64,000 nt of DNA from Halorubrum sp. BV1 (GCF_000746205.1 NZ_JQKV01000002.1:248001-312000), one strand, 5' to 3'; counted from the stretch's first letter, positions 16,472 through 25,521 are shown. Translations and numbers: made by a program. Notes: generated from the sequence alone by a model not told the origin.

Positions 16472-17455
16472 ATGATATTTGAGGGCCTCCCGACGACGCC
16501 CCGCTCGGAGGAACTCGTCGACAAGGCGTTCTCGCGGGCGGCGCGCGCCGGCCGCGCCAAGCGCGGCCACGAGGCGCAAGAATCGATGCTGCGGACCGCC
16601 GGCAACGTGCTCTCGGACAACTTGGAGAACGTCGTCGTCTCGTGGCCCGACTTCGGATTCGACGTCGACCCCTTCTACTACGAGCTGGCCGACGCCATCG
16701 TCGACGTCGACCGCCTCCGGCAGGCGCTCTCGCAGGTGATGTGGGCGAGCAGACAGATAGAGGATCTGCGCGACGAGTACACCTCCAAGATCCGCAACTC
16801 CGACGTCGACACCGCGCGCAAGCACCGCAAACAGGCGTTCGCGCGCATGGCGGACGTGATGGACCAGATCGAAGACGACCTGCGATACATAGGCGACTCG
16901 CGCGACCAGCTGAAGGTGCTCCCGGACGTCCGGCCCGACGAGCCCGCCATCGTGATCGCCGGCTACCCGAACGTCGGGAAGTCGTCGTTCGTCAACCGCG
17001 TCACCCGCGCGTCCAACGAGATCGCGGAGTATCCGTTCACGACCAAGGGCGTGCAGATCGGGCACTTCGAGCGGAACCACATCCGATACCAGATCGTCGA
17101 CACCCCCGGGCTGCTCGACCGGCCGGCCGACGAGCGAAACGACATCGAGCGACAGGCGGTGAGCGCCTTAGAGCACCTCGCCGATGTCGTCGTCTTCATG
17201 CTCGACCCGTCCGGCGACTGCGGCTATCCGCTCGACGTCCAACTCGAACTCCGCGAGGAGGTCCGCGAGCTGTTCGGCGAGGCCGTCCCGTTCCTCACCG
17301 TGGCGAACAAACACGACCGGTACGACGCGGTCAAAGCGGAGTCCGTCGACGCGACGATGAGCGTCACCGAAGACGAGAACGTCGACGACGTCCTCGACAT
17401 GGCCGTCGAGGCGGCCGCCTTCGAGCCGGACCTGCCGACGCGAGACGGCGAGTAA
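16472..17455 (+). CDS. nog1: NOG1-family (Obg-related) GTPase
   Basis: A 327-residue GTPase: helical NOG1 N-domain (1-~155), then the G domain with G1 GYPNVGKSS (164-172), G2 Thr in PFTTKG, G3 DTPG (210-213) and G4 NKHD (279-282). Eukaryotic NOG1 acts in 60S ribosomal subunit assembly, and archaeal members are presumed to act on the 50S subunit. The archaeal form lacks the long eukaryotic C-terminal extension. CTTATACG (16439-16446) is a TATA element about 27 nt before ATG 16472, which supports this start over the in-frame one at 16412. Confidence 0.92.
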   Translation: MIFEGLPTTPRSEELVDKAFSRAARAGRAKRGHEAQESMLRTAGNVLSDNLENVVVSWPDFGFDVDPFYYELADAIVDVDRLRQALSQVMWASRQIEDLRDEYTSKIRNSDVDTARKHRKQAFARMADVMDQIEDDLRYIGDSRDQLKVLPDVRPDEPAIVIAGYPNVGKSSFVNRVTRASNEIAEYPFTTKGVQIGHFERNHIRYQIVDTPGLLDRPADERNDIERQAVSALEHLADVVVFMLDPSGDCGYPLDVQLELREEVRELFGEAVPFLTVANKHDRYDAVKAESVDATMSVTEDENVDDVLDMAVEAAAFEPDLPTRDGE

Positions 17456-17487
17456 GTCGTCCCGGTGACGGCCGAGTCGCGAGTCGC

Positions 17488-17871
17488 TTATCGCGAGACG
17501 GGTGCGTCCGCGAGCTGTCGCGCGAGTTCCTCGGCGATCGATCCCTCGGCCTCCTCGACGAACCGAGCGACTTCCTCGCCGTTCGGCGTCTCGACGACGA
17601 CCGTCGGGATGCGATCGATCTCGTACGCCTCCACCTGCGGCCCCTCTTTCCCGTCCGGTCCCTTCGTGACCGGGAACTCATCGATCCGGTCGTCGGAAAC
17701 GCTGGCGGCGTCGAGCGCGGCGGCAAACGCCGGCAGCTGCTGTTGACAGTCGCCACACCAGTCGCCGCCCCACACCTTGAACCGGTAGTCGTCGGCCGCG
17801 AGCGCGTCGATAACTGCCTGGTCGAGCCCATCGATGTTCGCGTCGCCGGGAGAGAGCGTTTCGAGCGTCAT
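17488..17871 (-). CDS. Thioredoxin-fold protein with WCGDC active site
   Basis: A 127-residue cytoplasmic thioredoxin-like protein. The redox motif is WCGDC (38-42) inside GGDWCGDCQQQLPAF, with the cis-Pro strand RIPTVVV (88-94). The CGDC dipeptide differs from the usual CGPC and is typical of a thioredoxin subgroup used in some haloarchaea for disulfide reduction. It stands convergent to nog1 and divergent from the cysteine synthase gene. Confidence 0.85.
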   Translation of the reverse strand: MTLETLSPGDANIDGLDQAVIDALAADDYRFKVWGGDWCGDCQQQLPAFAAALDAASVSDDRIDEFPVTKGPDGKEGPQVEAYEIDRIPTVVVETPNGEEVARFVEEAEGSIAEELARQLADAPVSR

Positions 17872-18037
17872 GGGGCCTGCTACGTCGCCAGCGCTTGTAA
17901 ACGACGCGCCGGTGGCAACGATCCACGGCGACAGCCCGACTGGTCCGCTCGCCGCGACCGGGGTGCTCGTCTCCGTCGCGCGCGTCTCTTGCCGGAGTCC
18001 GCCGAACATTTGAGCGTCGGCCGTCTTCGGTCGGGTA

Positions 18038-18967
18038 ATGAACGACGACGTTCTCGACGGGCTGGGGTCGCCGCTCGTGCGCGTGGACTCCCCGTCGGAG
18101 ACGACGGTGGCCGCGAAGCTCGAATCGCGCAACCCGGGCGGATCGGCGAAGGACCGGCCCGCGCTGTACATGGTGGAGGCGGCCGAGGAGGCCGGCGGCC
18201 TGAAGCCCGGCGACGGCATCGTCGAGCCCACCTCCGGTAACACCGGTATCGGGCTGGCGGTGGTCGGCGCGGTGAAGGGATACGACGTGACGCTCGTCAT
18301 CCCCGAGGGGAAGTCTGTCGAGCGCCGCCGGCTCATGCGCGCGTACGGGGCGACCGTCGAACTCGTCGACGGTGACATCTCCGCGGCGAAAGACCGGGCG
18401 GACGAACTGGAGCGCGACGAGGGGATGGTCCAGCTCCGGCAGTTCGAGAACCCCGCCAATCCCCGCGCCCACTACGAGACGACCGGCCCGGAAGTCCTCG
18501 ATCAGGTCGGCGACCGCACCGTCGACGCGCTCGTCGCCGGCGTCGGCACCGGCGGCACGATCACGGGGACCGGACGCCGGCTCCGCGAGGCGTTCCCCGA
18601 CGTGCGGATCGACGCGGTCGAGCCCAGCGACAACGCCGTCCTCTCCGGCGGCGAGCCGGGCGTCGACGACTTCCAAGGAATGGGTCCCGGGTTCGTCTCG
18701 CCGAACCTCGACACCGACCTCCTCGATACGATCCACACGGTCGACATCGAGGACGCGGAAGCCGAGTGCCGCCGGCTCGCGCGCGAGGAGGGAATACTCG
18801 TCGGACAGTCTTCCGGGGCCTCGAACCTCGCGGCCAAGGACGTCGCGACCGAACTCCGCGACTCCGGCGCGTACGCCGGCGAGGAGCCGCTCGTCGTCAC
18901 CGTCTTCTGGGACAGCGGCGAGCGGTACCTCACGGCCGGCACCTTCGACGAGCCGTCGGCGGAGTGA
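18038..18967 (+). CDS. cysK: PLP-dependent cysteine synthase
   Basis: Forms cysteine from O-acetylserine (or a phosphoserine-type acceptor) and sulfide. The 309-residue fold-type II PLP enzyme has Lys38 in RNPGGSAKDR, the phosphate/substrate loop EPTSGNTGIGLA (63-74), the PLP phosphate cup GVGTGGTITGTGR and the C-terminal GQSSGASNLAA. Length and motifs fit CysK/CysM. Cystathionine beta-synthase-type activity cannot be ruled out by sequence alone, but there is no CBS domain pair. Confidence 0.9.
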   Translation: MNDDVLDGLGSPLVRVDSPSETTVAAKLESRNPGGSAKDRPALYMVEAAEEAGGLKPGDGIVEPTSGNTGIGLAVVGAVKGYDVTLVIPEGKSVERRRLMRAYGATVELVDGDISAAKDRADELERDEGMVQLRQFENPANPRAHYETTGPEVLDQVGDRTVDALVAGVGTGGTITGTGRRLREAFPDVRIDAVEPSDNAVLSGGEPGVDDFQGMGPGFVSPNLDTDLLDTIHTVDIEDAEAECRRLAREEGILVGQSSGASNLAAKDVATELRDSGAYAGEEPLVVTVFWDSGERYLTAGTFDEPSAE

Positions 18968-19052
18968 CCGGCGGTCCGGTCGCCGCGACCGTCTCGGTAC
19001 TCGTCTCTCGCCCATCCGGGCGTTGATTACCGTTCGGCCCCTCACAGAGGGC

Positions 19053-19451
19053 GTGCACACGCGCGCCGAATCGACGCCTGATGATCCCGATGGCGGTCCG
19101 GGCGACGACGCCGCGGATCGGCGGTTCGACGGTCCGTGGCTTCGGTTCCTCGCGGTCGCTCTCGTGGGATGGTCGGTCGCGTACGGGCTCGACCGAGTGC
19201 TGTTGGCCGCCGGCAGCCCTGCCGGGGCCGCGGCCGCCTTCACCCACGGGTACCTCCTCGCCCCGCTCGTGACCGCGGCGATCCTCCTCGACGCCCTCTC
19301 GCTCGCCGAGCGGAACGTTGCGGATCTCGGTCTCTTCAAGTGGCCGTACGCGCTCGTCGCGCTTTCGGCTCCGCCGGTGGCGGTCGTCTACTACGCGCAC
19401 CGCGAGTGGCTGAAGCCCGACGACGCGGCGCTCCTCTCCGGCCCCTCGTAG
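19053..19451 (+). CDS. Small haloarchaeal membrane protein
   Basis: A 132-residue protein on a GTG start at 19053, reading in a frame where a longer open frame from within cysK hides it. After ~30 acidic residues it has three hydrophobic helices (WLRFLAVALVGWSVAYGL; TAAILLDALSL region; YALVALSAPPVAVVYY). Composition, acidic leader and membrane pattern support a real gene; no family recognised. It lies between cysK and the TatD-like gene, all on the same strand. Confidence 0.6.
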   Translation: MHTRAESTPDDPDGGPGDDAADRRFDGPWLRFLAVALVGWSVAYGLDRVLLAAGSPAGAAAAFTHGYLLAPLVTAAILLDALSLAERNVADLGLFKWPYALVALSAPPVAVVYYAHREWLKPDDAALLSGPS

Positions 19452-19527
19452 CTGCGCCGCTCTCGTGCGTCCGAATCGCCTCATCGCGGTCGGTGTATAT
19501 AACCGCCGCCCGGTCCCCTTTCGACAC

Positions 19528-20376
19528 ATGACCGACGACCTCGATGTTCCCGTGCTCGATAATCACCTCCACCTCGACCCGCGCCACGGTCGCGGGATCG
19601 AGGCCGTCGAAGAGTTCGCCCGGCTCGGCGGCACCCACCTGCTCGTGGTGAACAAGCCCTCGTGGCTCCTCGGGGTCGAGCCCGACGAGCCCGACGATTT
19701 CACCCCCGTCTTCGAGGAGACGATAGACGTGGTCGAGCGCGCGACGGAGGTACTTCCCGGTCGGGCGTGGCCCGTCCTCGGCGTCCACCCCGGACTGATC
19801 GACCGACTCGTCGACGATCGGGGATTCACGCCCGGCGAGGCGCGGGACCTCATGCAGGGCGGACTGGAGGTCGCGAGCGAGTTCGTCGCCGACGGCGCTG
19901 CGCTCGCGCTCAAGTCCGGACGCCCGCACTACGACGTGAGCGACGCGGTGTGGACGGCCTCGAACGGCGTGACGAGACGCGCGTTCGAACTAGGAGCCGA
20001 GTGCGACTGCGCCGTACAGCTTCACACCGAAGCCACCGAAGACCTGACCGATCTGGCCGCCGTCGCGGCAGAGTCCGGGATGGACCCCGAACGCGTCGTG
20101 AAACACTACGCGGCCGGCGAACTGTCGGGGGCGACGCCGAGCGTGATGAGTGACAAGGATCGGCTCGAACGGGCTGCGGAGTCGGGCGAGCCCTTCCTGA
20201 TGGAGACGGACTTCGTCGACGACCCCGACCGCCCCGGGATGGTGCTCGGCCCGAAAACCGTCCCGCGGCGAGTCCGCTGGCTCCTCGAACGGGGGTACGA
20301 CGAGGCGGTCCGGCGTGCGCACGTCGAGACCCCTGCCGCGGTCTACGGGATCGACACCGAGGCCACGCTTCAGTGA
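19528..20376 (+). CDS. TatD-like metal-dependent hydrolase
   Basis: A 282-residue amidohydrolase-fold protein. The metal-binding DNHLHLD motif is at residues 11-17; QLHTEAT, VVKHYA and the late METDFVDD carry further His/Asp ligands of the TatD family. TatD relatives are 3'-5' nucleases or phosphoesterases; the archaeal subgroup is uncharacterised. TGTATATAA (19494-19502) is a strong TATA element 26-34 nt before ATG 19528, deciding the start against the longer in-frame 19465. Confidence 0.85.
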   Translation: MTDDLDVPVLDNHLHLDPRHGRGIEAVEEFARLGGTHLLVVNKPSWLLGVEPDEPDDFTPVFEETIDVVERATEVLPGRAWPVLGVHPGLIDRLVDDRGFTPGEARDLMQGGLEVASEFVADGAALALKSGRPHYDVSDAVWTASNGVTRRAFELGAECDCAVQLHTEATEDLTDLAAVAAESGMDPERVVKHYAAGELSGATPSVMSDKDRLERAAESGEPFLMETDFVDDPDRPGMVLGPKTVPRRVRWLLERGYDEAVRRAHVETPAAVYGIDTEATLQ

Positions 20377-20470
20377 TCTCCGAAAAATCCCGCCGTCGAG
20401 CGGGTGTGAGGCCGTCTCGCGGGACGATCGATAGGAAAGGCATTTGAGTAATCCGAGCGACGTACGCGGT

Positions 20471-21052
20471 ATGACCGACGACGACGCCGTCGAAACGTTC
20501 TATACCGACGAACGCTGGCAGAACTGGCTCGACAGGTTAGAGGAAGAAGAGCTCGACCCCGAGAACGAGGACTCGGCACGGCTCCTGTTGAACCTGCAAG
20601 ACGACGCGGCGATCGCCGTCGTGAAGGTGCTCGCGGCGTACGACGACGACCGCATCGGCGAGGACCGCGCGGTTTCCGAGATCCATGACATCCGCGAGAT
20701 CGTCCTCGCGGAGGTCTCGTTCGACGACGAGGACAAGGTCATGCTGATCGACGGCGTCCAGACCTCGCTCGTCCCCGTCTTCTACGCGGCCGAGGAGTAC
20801 GTCGTCGGCGGCGTCGTCGAGGGCGACGTGAGCGAGTTCGTCCGCGCGGCAGCCGACGCCGAGGCCGAAGAGGACATCGACGCCGCGCTCGGCTACGTCG
20901 TGCAGGCCGGCACTCGGGTCATCGACGGCGAAGCGCTCGATATCGACCTCGTCGAGGATCTCGAGTACGGGCTCGTCTCCGAGTGGGTCAACGGGCTCGA
21001 CTCACTGCAGTCGGCCATCGAGGACCCGGAAGTCGTCGAAGAAGACGAGTAA
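20471..21052 (+). CDS. DUF2150 family protein
   Basis: A 193-residue, very acidic, mostly helical soluble protein matching the archaeal DUF2150 family (conserved FYTDERWQNWLDRL opening, LNLQDDAAIAVVKVLAAYDD and DDEDKVMLIDGVQTSLVPVF). Function unknown. ATG 20471 is preferred over an upstream in-frame TTG at 20444. Its start follows a CATTTGAG stretch about 25 nt upstream, fitting a leaderless promoter. Confidence 0.85.
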   Translation: MTDDDAVETFYTDERWQNWLDRLEEEELDPENEDSARLLLNLQDDAAIAVVKVLAAYDDDRIGEDRAVSEIHDIREIVLAEVSFDDEDKVMLIDGVQTSLVPVFYAAEEYVVGGVVEGDVSEFVRAAADAEAEEDIDAALGYVVQAGTRVIDGEALDIDLVEDLEYGLVSEWVNGLDSLQSAIEDPEVVEEDE

Positions 21053-21116
21053 CTCTCGATCGGTTCTGTGCTGTTCTCGCCCGCTCTATCACCCGCGAGC
21101 GTCGCTGTCGTCGAGA

Positions 21117-21929
21117 TCACGCCGCGACCGCGAACAACAGCAGATTGTGCGCCGCGGGACCGAGCCCCACGGACGCGACGAAGCCCAAGAACAGGAATCC
21201 CTCGGTCGGCGTCTCCCGGACGTACGCCGCGAACAGCCACGTCACGACGCTCGCGACGACGAGCTTGACGAGCAGGAACAGCCATCCCTCGCCGAGGACG
21301 GGTACGGCGGGGAGCCCGCCGAGTTCGAGTAAGAGCCGCGAGACGGGCGTCCGCTCGCCGAAGCCGAGCTGCGTCGTGCCGATCGCGGTCGAAACGCCGT
21401 CGAGCGCGTGAGCGAACACCGCGAGCGCGCCGACGCCGCCGGTGACGGCCGCCTCGGGTCGGAGCCGAATGAGGCCGACCCACGCGACGCCCGCTATCGG
21501 CAGCGTCAGCGCCAGCGACACGCCGGACCAGAACGCGCCGTCGGGCGACAGGCCAGTCGCGAGCGCGACGAAGACGACCGGGGCGAGGAGACATGCGCCG
21601 CTCGCGGCGAGGGCGGTCGGCACGCGCTGCGGCCGGATCGCGACGCTCGCAAGCCACGCCGCGCCGGCGAGCGAGCCGACGGTGAGGTAGACGGTCGGCG
21701 ACCCGGCGAACGGGGCGAGGACCGCTGGGAGCGCGTCGACGACGTACAATACGTGCGTGGCGGAGCCGAGCGCCATCCACGGAGCGAGCGCGAGGACGTG
21801 TCGGTCCGTGACGGTCGGACGGCGACGGCCGAGGCCAGCGCCGACCGCGCCGACCACGATCGAGACGGCGATCAGATATGGCAGCGGCGGGAGCGTCGTC
21901 CCCGCGGGCACGAGCGGAAGCCCGCCCAT
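21117..21929 (-). CDS. DUF63 family membrane protein
   Basis: A 270-residue protein with eight or so hydrophobic helices matching archaeal DUF63, including the conserved HALDGVSTAIG segment and GWLFLLVKLVVA. The helices are short-spaced with few charged loops. Function unknown. Its ATG overlaps the stop of the upstream uspA gene (shared base 21929), so it is the second gene of a tight two-gene operon. Confidence 0.85.
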   Translation of the reverse strand: MGGLPLVPAGTTLPPLPYLIAVSIVVGAVGAGLGRRRPTVTDRHVLALAPWMALGSATHVLYVVDALPAVLAPFAGSPTVYLTVGSLAGAAWLASVAIRPQRVPTALAASGACLLAPVVFVALATGLSPDGAFWSGVSLALTLPIAGVAWVGLIRLRPEAAVTGGVGALAVFAHALDGVSTAIGTTQLGFGERTPVSRLLLELGGLPAVPVLGEGWLFLLVKLVVASVVTWLFAAYVRETPTEGFLFLGFVASVGLGPAAHNLLLFAVAA

Positions 21930-22378
21930 CAGACGGAGAGGACGGGCTGGCTCGCGTACAGGAGGACGTACTCGGCCGCCTTCCCGAGCACCTCACCGGG
22001 GTCGCCGGAGACGGGCTCGCGCGGGACGACGATGAAGTCGGAGTCGAGCTCCTCTGCGGTGTCGAGGACGACGCTGCCGGGATGGACGGTCTTCACGCTC
22101 ATCGAGAACCCGTACGCGATGGAGTTGCTGTGGGGGACGCCCGCGGCCTCGGCGCGGCGAGCCACGGAGTCGGTGAACGCTTCGGTGTCGTCGGCCACGT
22201 CGGCCTCGTCGACGACGCCGTGGTCGATGGCGCGGACCACGTCCTCGTCGAGCACGTACAGGGCGTGGACGCTCGCGTCGTACTCGGCGGCGACCGCGAT
22301 CGCGTAGTCGACCGCCTCGTGTGACTCCTCGCTGCCGTCGACCGGGACGAGGACGAGGTCGATGTCGAGATCGGTCAT
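21929..22378 (-). CDS. UspA-domain universal stress protein
   Basis: A 149-residue UspA domain: LVLVPVDGSEESHEAVDYAIAVA at the N-terminus, the ALYVLDE strand, and a C-terminal ...ASQPVLSV. The family ATP-binding G-x2-G-x9-G(S/T) loop is not well preserved (GDPGEVLGKAAEYVL), so nucleotide binding is doubtful. Start overlaps the following DUF63 gene in the ATGA manner; a joint role with that membrane protein is likely. Confidence 0.88.
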   Translation of the reverse strand: MTDLDIDLVLVPVDGSEESHEAVDYAIAVAAEYDASVHALYVLDEDVVRAIDHGVVDEADVADDTEAFTDSVARRAEAAGVPHSNSIAYGFSMSVKTVHPGSVVLDTAEELDSDFIVVPREPVSGDPGEVLGKAAEYVLLYASQPVLSV

Positions 22379-22439
22379 ACCCGAGTCGTCGTCACGGGTG
22401 GTGAAAAAGCCCGCCCCATGCGGTCGACGGCTCCGCGGA

Positions 22440-23360
22440 TCAGAACTCCGGAAGCTCTCGCTGACCGTCCGTCCGTCGTTCGCTCGGAGACACGTTCGTC
22501 GCGACGATCTCGTCGACCGCGTCGCGGTTCGCTCCGTCGCTGTTGATGGCGCGCGTGGCGCCTTCGACGTCGACGCTGAACCCCGCCTCCGCGTACGGTT
22601 CGTACATGACTCCGCTGTTGCTCACCACGACCGACACCCCGGCGTCGTCGAGGTCGCTCGCGACGTCGAGCAGCCGCGTCTGGTCCGCGCGGTCGAACCC
22701 CTCGGCGCTGTACTCTGTAAAACTCGCGGTCGCGCTCATCGGCTCGTAGGGCGGGTCGAAGTAGACGAGATCGCCCGGATCGGCGGCGTCGAGGACGTAC
22801 GCGAAGTCGTCGTTCCGAACCGACGCGTCGGCCAGCACGCGGCTCGCCGCCCGAATCCGGTCGCGCTGTACCCAGTCCGGGTTCGCGTACCGGCCCACTG
22901 GCACGTTGAATCCGCCGTCCGCGTTCTCGCGGTAGAGCCCGTTGTAGCAGGTCCGGTTGAGATACACCAGGAGCGCCGCCTCCTCTAGCGGGTCGAACTC
23001 TCCCTCGTACGGTCGCCGGTTGAACCGCGCGCGCTGCTGGTAGTAGTAGCTCTCGACGGACCGTCCCCGCGCCGTCTCCTCGGCGTACGGGAGGTCGGGG
23101 TCCGGGTCGGCCGCGGGGTCGTCGAACGACCGCAATCGCTCGACGAGCGCCTCCGGCTGGTCGCGGACCTGTTCGTAGAAGTTGACGAGCCGCGGGTTCG
23201 CGTCGTTGACGGTCGCGTTCGCGGGTTCGAGATCGAAGAAGACCGCGCCGCCGCCGAGGAACGGCTCGTGGTAGCGGTCGTAGTCGGCCGGGAACCGGGC
23301 GTACAGCTCGTCGAGCAGCTGTCGCTTACCGCCCGCCCACTTCAGGATCGGCTCGGCCAT
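22440..23360 (-). CDS. Dam-type adenine-N6 DNA methyltransferase
   Basis: A 306-residue D12-class (Dam/DpnM-like) methyltransferase. AdoMet-binding KWAGGK (7-12), motif I-like PFLGGGAVFF (33-42), catalytic DPPY (202-205). Members of this family methylate adenine in GATC or similar sites. No restriction endonuclease, vsr or mutH-like gene lies next to it, so it is an orphan methyltransferase that may act in strand marking or regulation; target site is an inference. The ATG at 23360 gives the family N-terminus (MAEPILKW); the longer frame adds basic residues. Confidence 0.9.
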   Translation of the reverse strand: MAEPILKWAGGKRQLLDELYARFPADYDRYHEPFLGGGAVFFDLEPANATVNDANPRLVNFYEQVRDQPEALVERLRSFDDPAADPDPDLPYAEETARGRSVESYYYQQRARFNRRPYEGEFDPLEEAALLVYLNRTCYNGLYRENADGGFNVPVGRYANPDWVQRDRIRAASRVLADASVRNDDFAYVLDAADPGDLVYFDPPYEPMSATASFTEYSAEGFDRADQTRLLDVASDLDDAGVSVVVSNSGVMYEPYAEAGFSVDVEGATRAINSDGANRDAVDEIVATNVSPSERRTDGQRELPEF

Positions 23361-23444
23361 GCGATGTCGACTGTCGTCCGCGGGCGCGGATAAACGTCTC
23401 GGGCGAGCCGACACGGCTCGTGGTGAGCGACGCCGCGAATCGGG

Positions 23445-24587
23445 TCACAAACTGTCGGCGACGCGCTCTCCAACGTCGAGCCCGTTGCCGATCGCCGCGT
23501 GGAGCCGCGGCTCGCCGGCGACCCAGTCGCCGATGAGGTACAGTCCCGACCCCCGCGCCGCGTCGATCGGGTCGGTGTCGACTCCGGACTCGGGCAGGGC
23601 GTAGCGCCACCCCTGCGTGTCCGTCCAGTCCGGGTCGGCGAGTCGGTCGTCTCCGACGATCGCGGCGGCGTGCTCGGCGAGTTCGGCGGCGTTTTCGGCG
23701 GGATCACGGTCGTAGTGCGCGCGAGACCAGTCGTCGTTCGCCTGCACAACGAGGAGCGTCTCGCCGTCGGGGACGTGTCCCGCCTTGCACTCTTCGCGGG
23801 AGATCCAGCCGACGGCGTGGTCTTTGTCGGCGTTGACAAGCCCGTAGTAGGGCACGTCGAGTTCGAACGGGTAGCGTGCCACCGCGGTCCATACCGTGCG
23901 GTACTCAACGTCCGAGACGGTGTCGACGAGCCGGTCGCGGATCGGCGACGTCCACTCCGCGGTTCGGAGGAGGTCCGCGGTCTGCGGTGCCGGCGGGTTC
24001 ATGAGGAGTCGGTCGAACGGCCCCCACGTCTCTCCGGTCGCGTCGACGAGTTCCCAACGAGCATTCCCGTTCGTAGCACCGGCCTCGCCGCTCTCGGTGT
24101 CGCCGGCCCCGCCGGTATCGGCGTCGCCGGTCGCAGTGTCGCTCTCTACCCGACGAACCGTCTCCACGCGGGTGCGGCGGTGGACGGTCGCGTCCGTCCG
24201 CGCGAACAGCCGCTTTGCGATCTGGGTGAGGCCTCCCCGGTAGCTCCACTTTCGCTCGTCGGCGTCGCGGCCGGGCGACACCGCGCCGTCGGCGTCGAAG
24301 GTGTACACGGGTTCGTCGACGTCGACGAGCCCCTCGTCGTCGAGCGTCTCCGTGACAAGTTCGACGACGCGGTCGTCGTCCGACTTCAGGTAGTTCGCGC
24401 CGTAGTCGTACGTCAGGTCTTCGTGTCGGCGGGTGGCCGCGCGGCCACAGAGTCCGCCGGACTTTTCGAGCACTGTCACGTCGGCGTCGGGAGCCGCGTC
24501 GGCGAGGGCGAACGCTGCGGCCGCCGCGCCCGCGCCCGCGCCGACGATGCCGATTTCAGTCACGTCCGTGGTACGTGTCACACTCAC
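23445..24587 (-). CDS. FAD-dependent amine-oxidase/renalase-like oxidoreductase
   Basis: A 380-residue flavoprotein: the dinucleotide-binding GIVGAGAGAAAAAFALA (~13-29) is followed by VTVLEKSGGLCGRAATRR, the GG-doublet motif of amine oxidases, and a C-terminal GLYLIGDWVAGEPRLHAAIGNGL with the FAD-closing Asp. Cytosolic; substrate unknown (renalase-like proteins oxidise dihydronicotinamide isomers). A ~20-residue Gly/Asp-rich insert lies near residues 155-175. Downstream lies the methyltransferase gene on the same strand, 84 nt away. Confidence 0.85.
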   Translation of the reverse strand: MSVTRTTDVTEIGIVGAGAGAAAAAFALADAAPDADVTVLEKSGGLCGRAATRRHEDLTYDYGANYLKSDDDRVVELVTETLDDEGLVDVDEPVYTFDADGAVSPGRDADERKWSYRGGLTQIAKRLFARTDATVHRRTRVETVRRVESDTATGDADTGGAGDTESGEAGATNGNARWELVDATGETWGPFDRLLMNPPAPQTADLLRTAEWTSPIRDRLVDTVSDVEYRTVWTAVARYPFELDVPYYGLVNADKDHAVGWISREECKAGHVPDGETLLVVQANDDWSRAHYDRDPAENAAELAEHAAAIVGDDRLADPDWTDTQGWRYALPESGVDTDPIDAARGSGLYLIGDWVAGEPRLHAAIGNGLDVGERVADSL

Positions 24588-24714
24588 TTAACCGGTGGTG
24601 TCGGTGCAGGACACACACCAGTCTCCGCGTCATCCCGACGCCGGCAGACGGCGGATTTTGGGCCGACTCTGCGCTCGACCCGACCGTCCTCGACCCGATC
24701 TGTCCCCGTCCGAC

Positions 24715-25227
24715 TCAGTCGTCGGCGCCGACGACTAACACGGGGGCCGACGCCCCGCGTTGGACCCGTACCGGGAGCGTCTCCGGGCGGACGAGCCGAT
24801 CGAGGCCGGTCCGACGCGCGGAGCCGACGACGATCAGGTCGGCGTCGTGTGCGGCGGCGAAATCGAGCACCTCCTCGTGGGCGGTCCCGTACCGGAACCA
24901 CTTGTCCACGTCGACGCCGACCGCCGCGCCGCGCGACTCGGCCGCCTCGACGAGCGTCTCGCCCTCGCGTTCGTGTCGCTCGACCGCCATGTCCCAGTGT
25001 TCAGTGGTGTCGACGACGTACAGCGCGTCGACGCTTGCGCCGTGGGCCGCGGCGACCTCGACGCCGGCGTCGACCGCGGCGCGGCCGGCGTCGGTGTCCG
25101 CGGTGACGACGAGCACGCGATCAAAGAGCGATCCGGCCGCGCCCGACTCCGAGGGCGCGGCTGCTGGCGAGTGCGTGACGGTCGGTGGGCTGTTCGTCGA
25201 GTCGGAGGCGTCTGAGTCGGCTGACAT
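24715..25227 (-). CDS. UspA-domain universal stress protein
   Basis: A 170-residue protein: an acidic Ser/Ala-rich disordered leader of ~33 residues, then a UspA domain (FDRVLVVTADTDAGRAAVDAGVEVA ... DADLIVVGSARRTGLDRLVRPE ... SAPVLVVGADD). The VVGSARRTG loop retains part of the nucleotide-binding motif. Its promoter region contains the GATAAT-tandem element about 90 nt upstream of the start. A shorter start after the leader cannot be excluded. Confidence 0.85.
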   Translation of the reverse strand: MSADSDASDSTNSPPTVTHSPAAAPSESGAAGSLFDRVLVVTADTDAGRAAVDAGVEVAAAHGASVDALYVVDTTEHWDMAVERHEREGETLVEAAESRGAAVGVDVDKWFRYGTAHEEVLDFAAAHDADLIVVGSARRTGLDRLVRPETLPVRVQRGASAPVLVVGADD

Positions 25228-25313
25228 GGTGTCGGTGTCGGTCTCGCCGGTCGGCGAGCACCGGTTTCTCTCGAATTCGAGTAGGAGCGGCCGCCTCTTA
25301 ACGGTTTTCGACA

Positions 25314-25334
25314 GGATAAACGATTATCATTATC
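25314..25334 (-). promoter_or_regulatory. Near-complete Fur-box-like element (GATAAT tandem)
   Basis: Read on the minus strand, this site gives GATAATGATAATC then GTTTATC, close to the classic bacterial Fur box of three GATAAT-type hexamers (GATAATGATAATCATTATC). It lies 87-107 nt upstream of the minus-strand uspA gene and ~190 nt from the divergent leader ORF. The rest of the 25228-25521 interval is AT-richer than average and non-coding as far as I can see. Confidence 0.45.
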
Positions 25335-25521
25335 TATGTCTCTATCAGGGCCGATGCAGAATTTCTCACGGATATTGTTCGACGATTGCGGACTAACCGA
25401 GAGAGATCCGACATCATCGCATCCGTTCACGGCCGCGACGGCAAGAACGACTGGAACGGCGCGTTTTAACTAGCGAGTCGGTTTGTACCGGAACGACGCG
25501 GCTCGGTACACGGGAGGTCAC

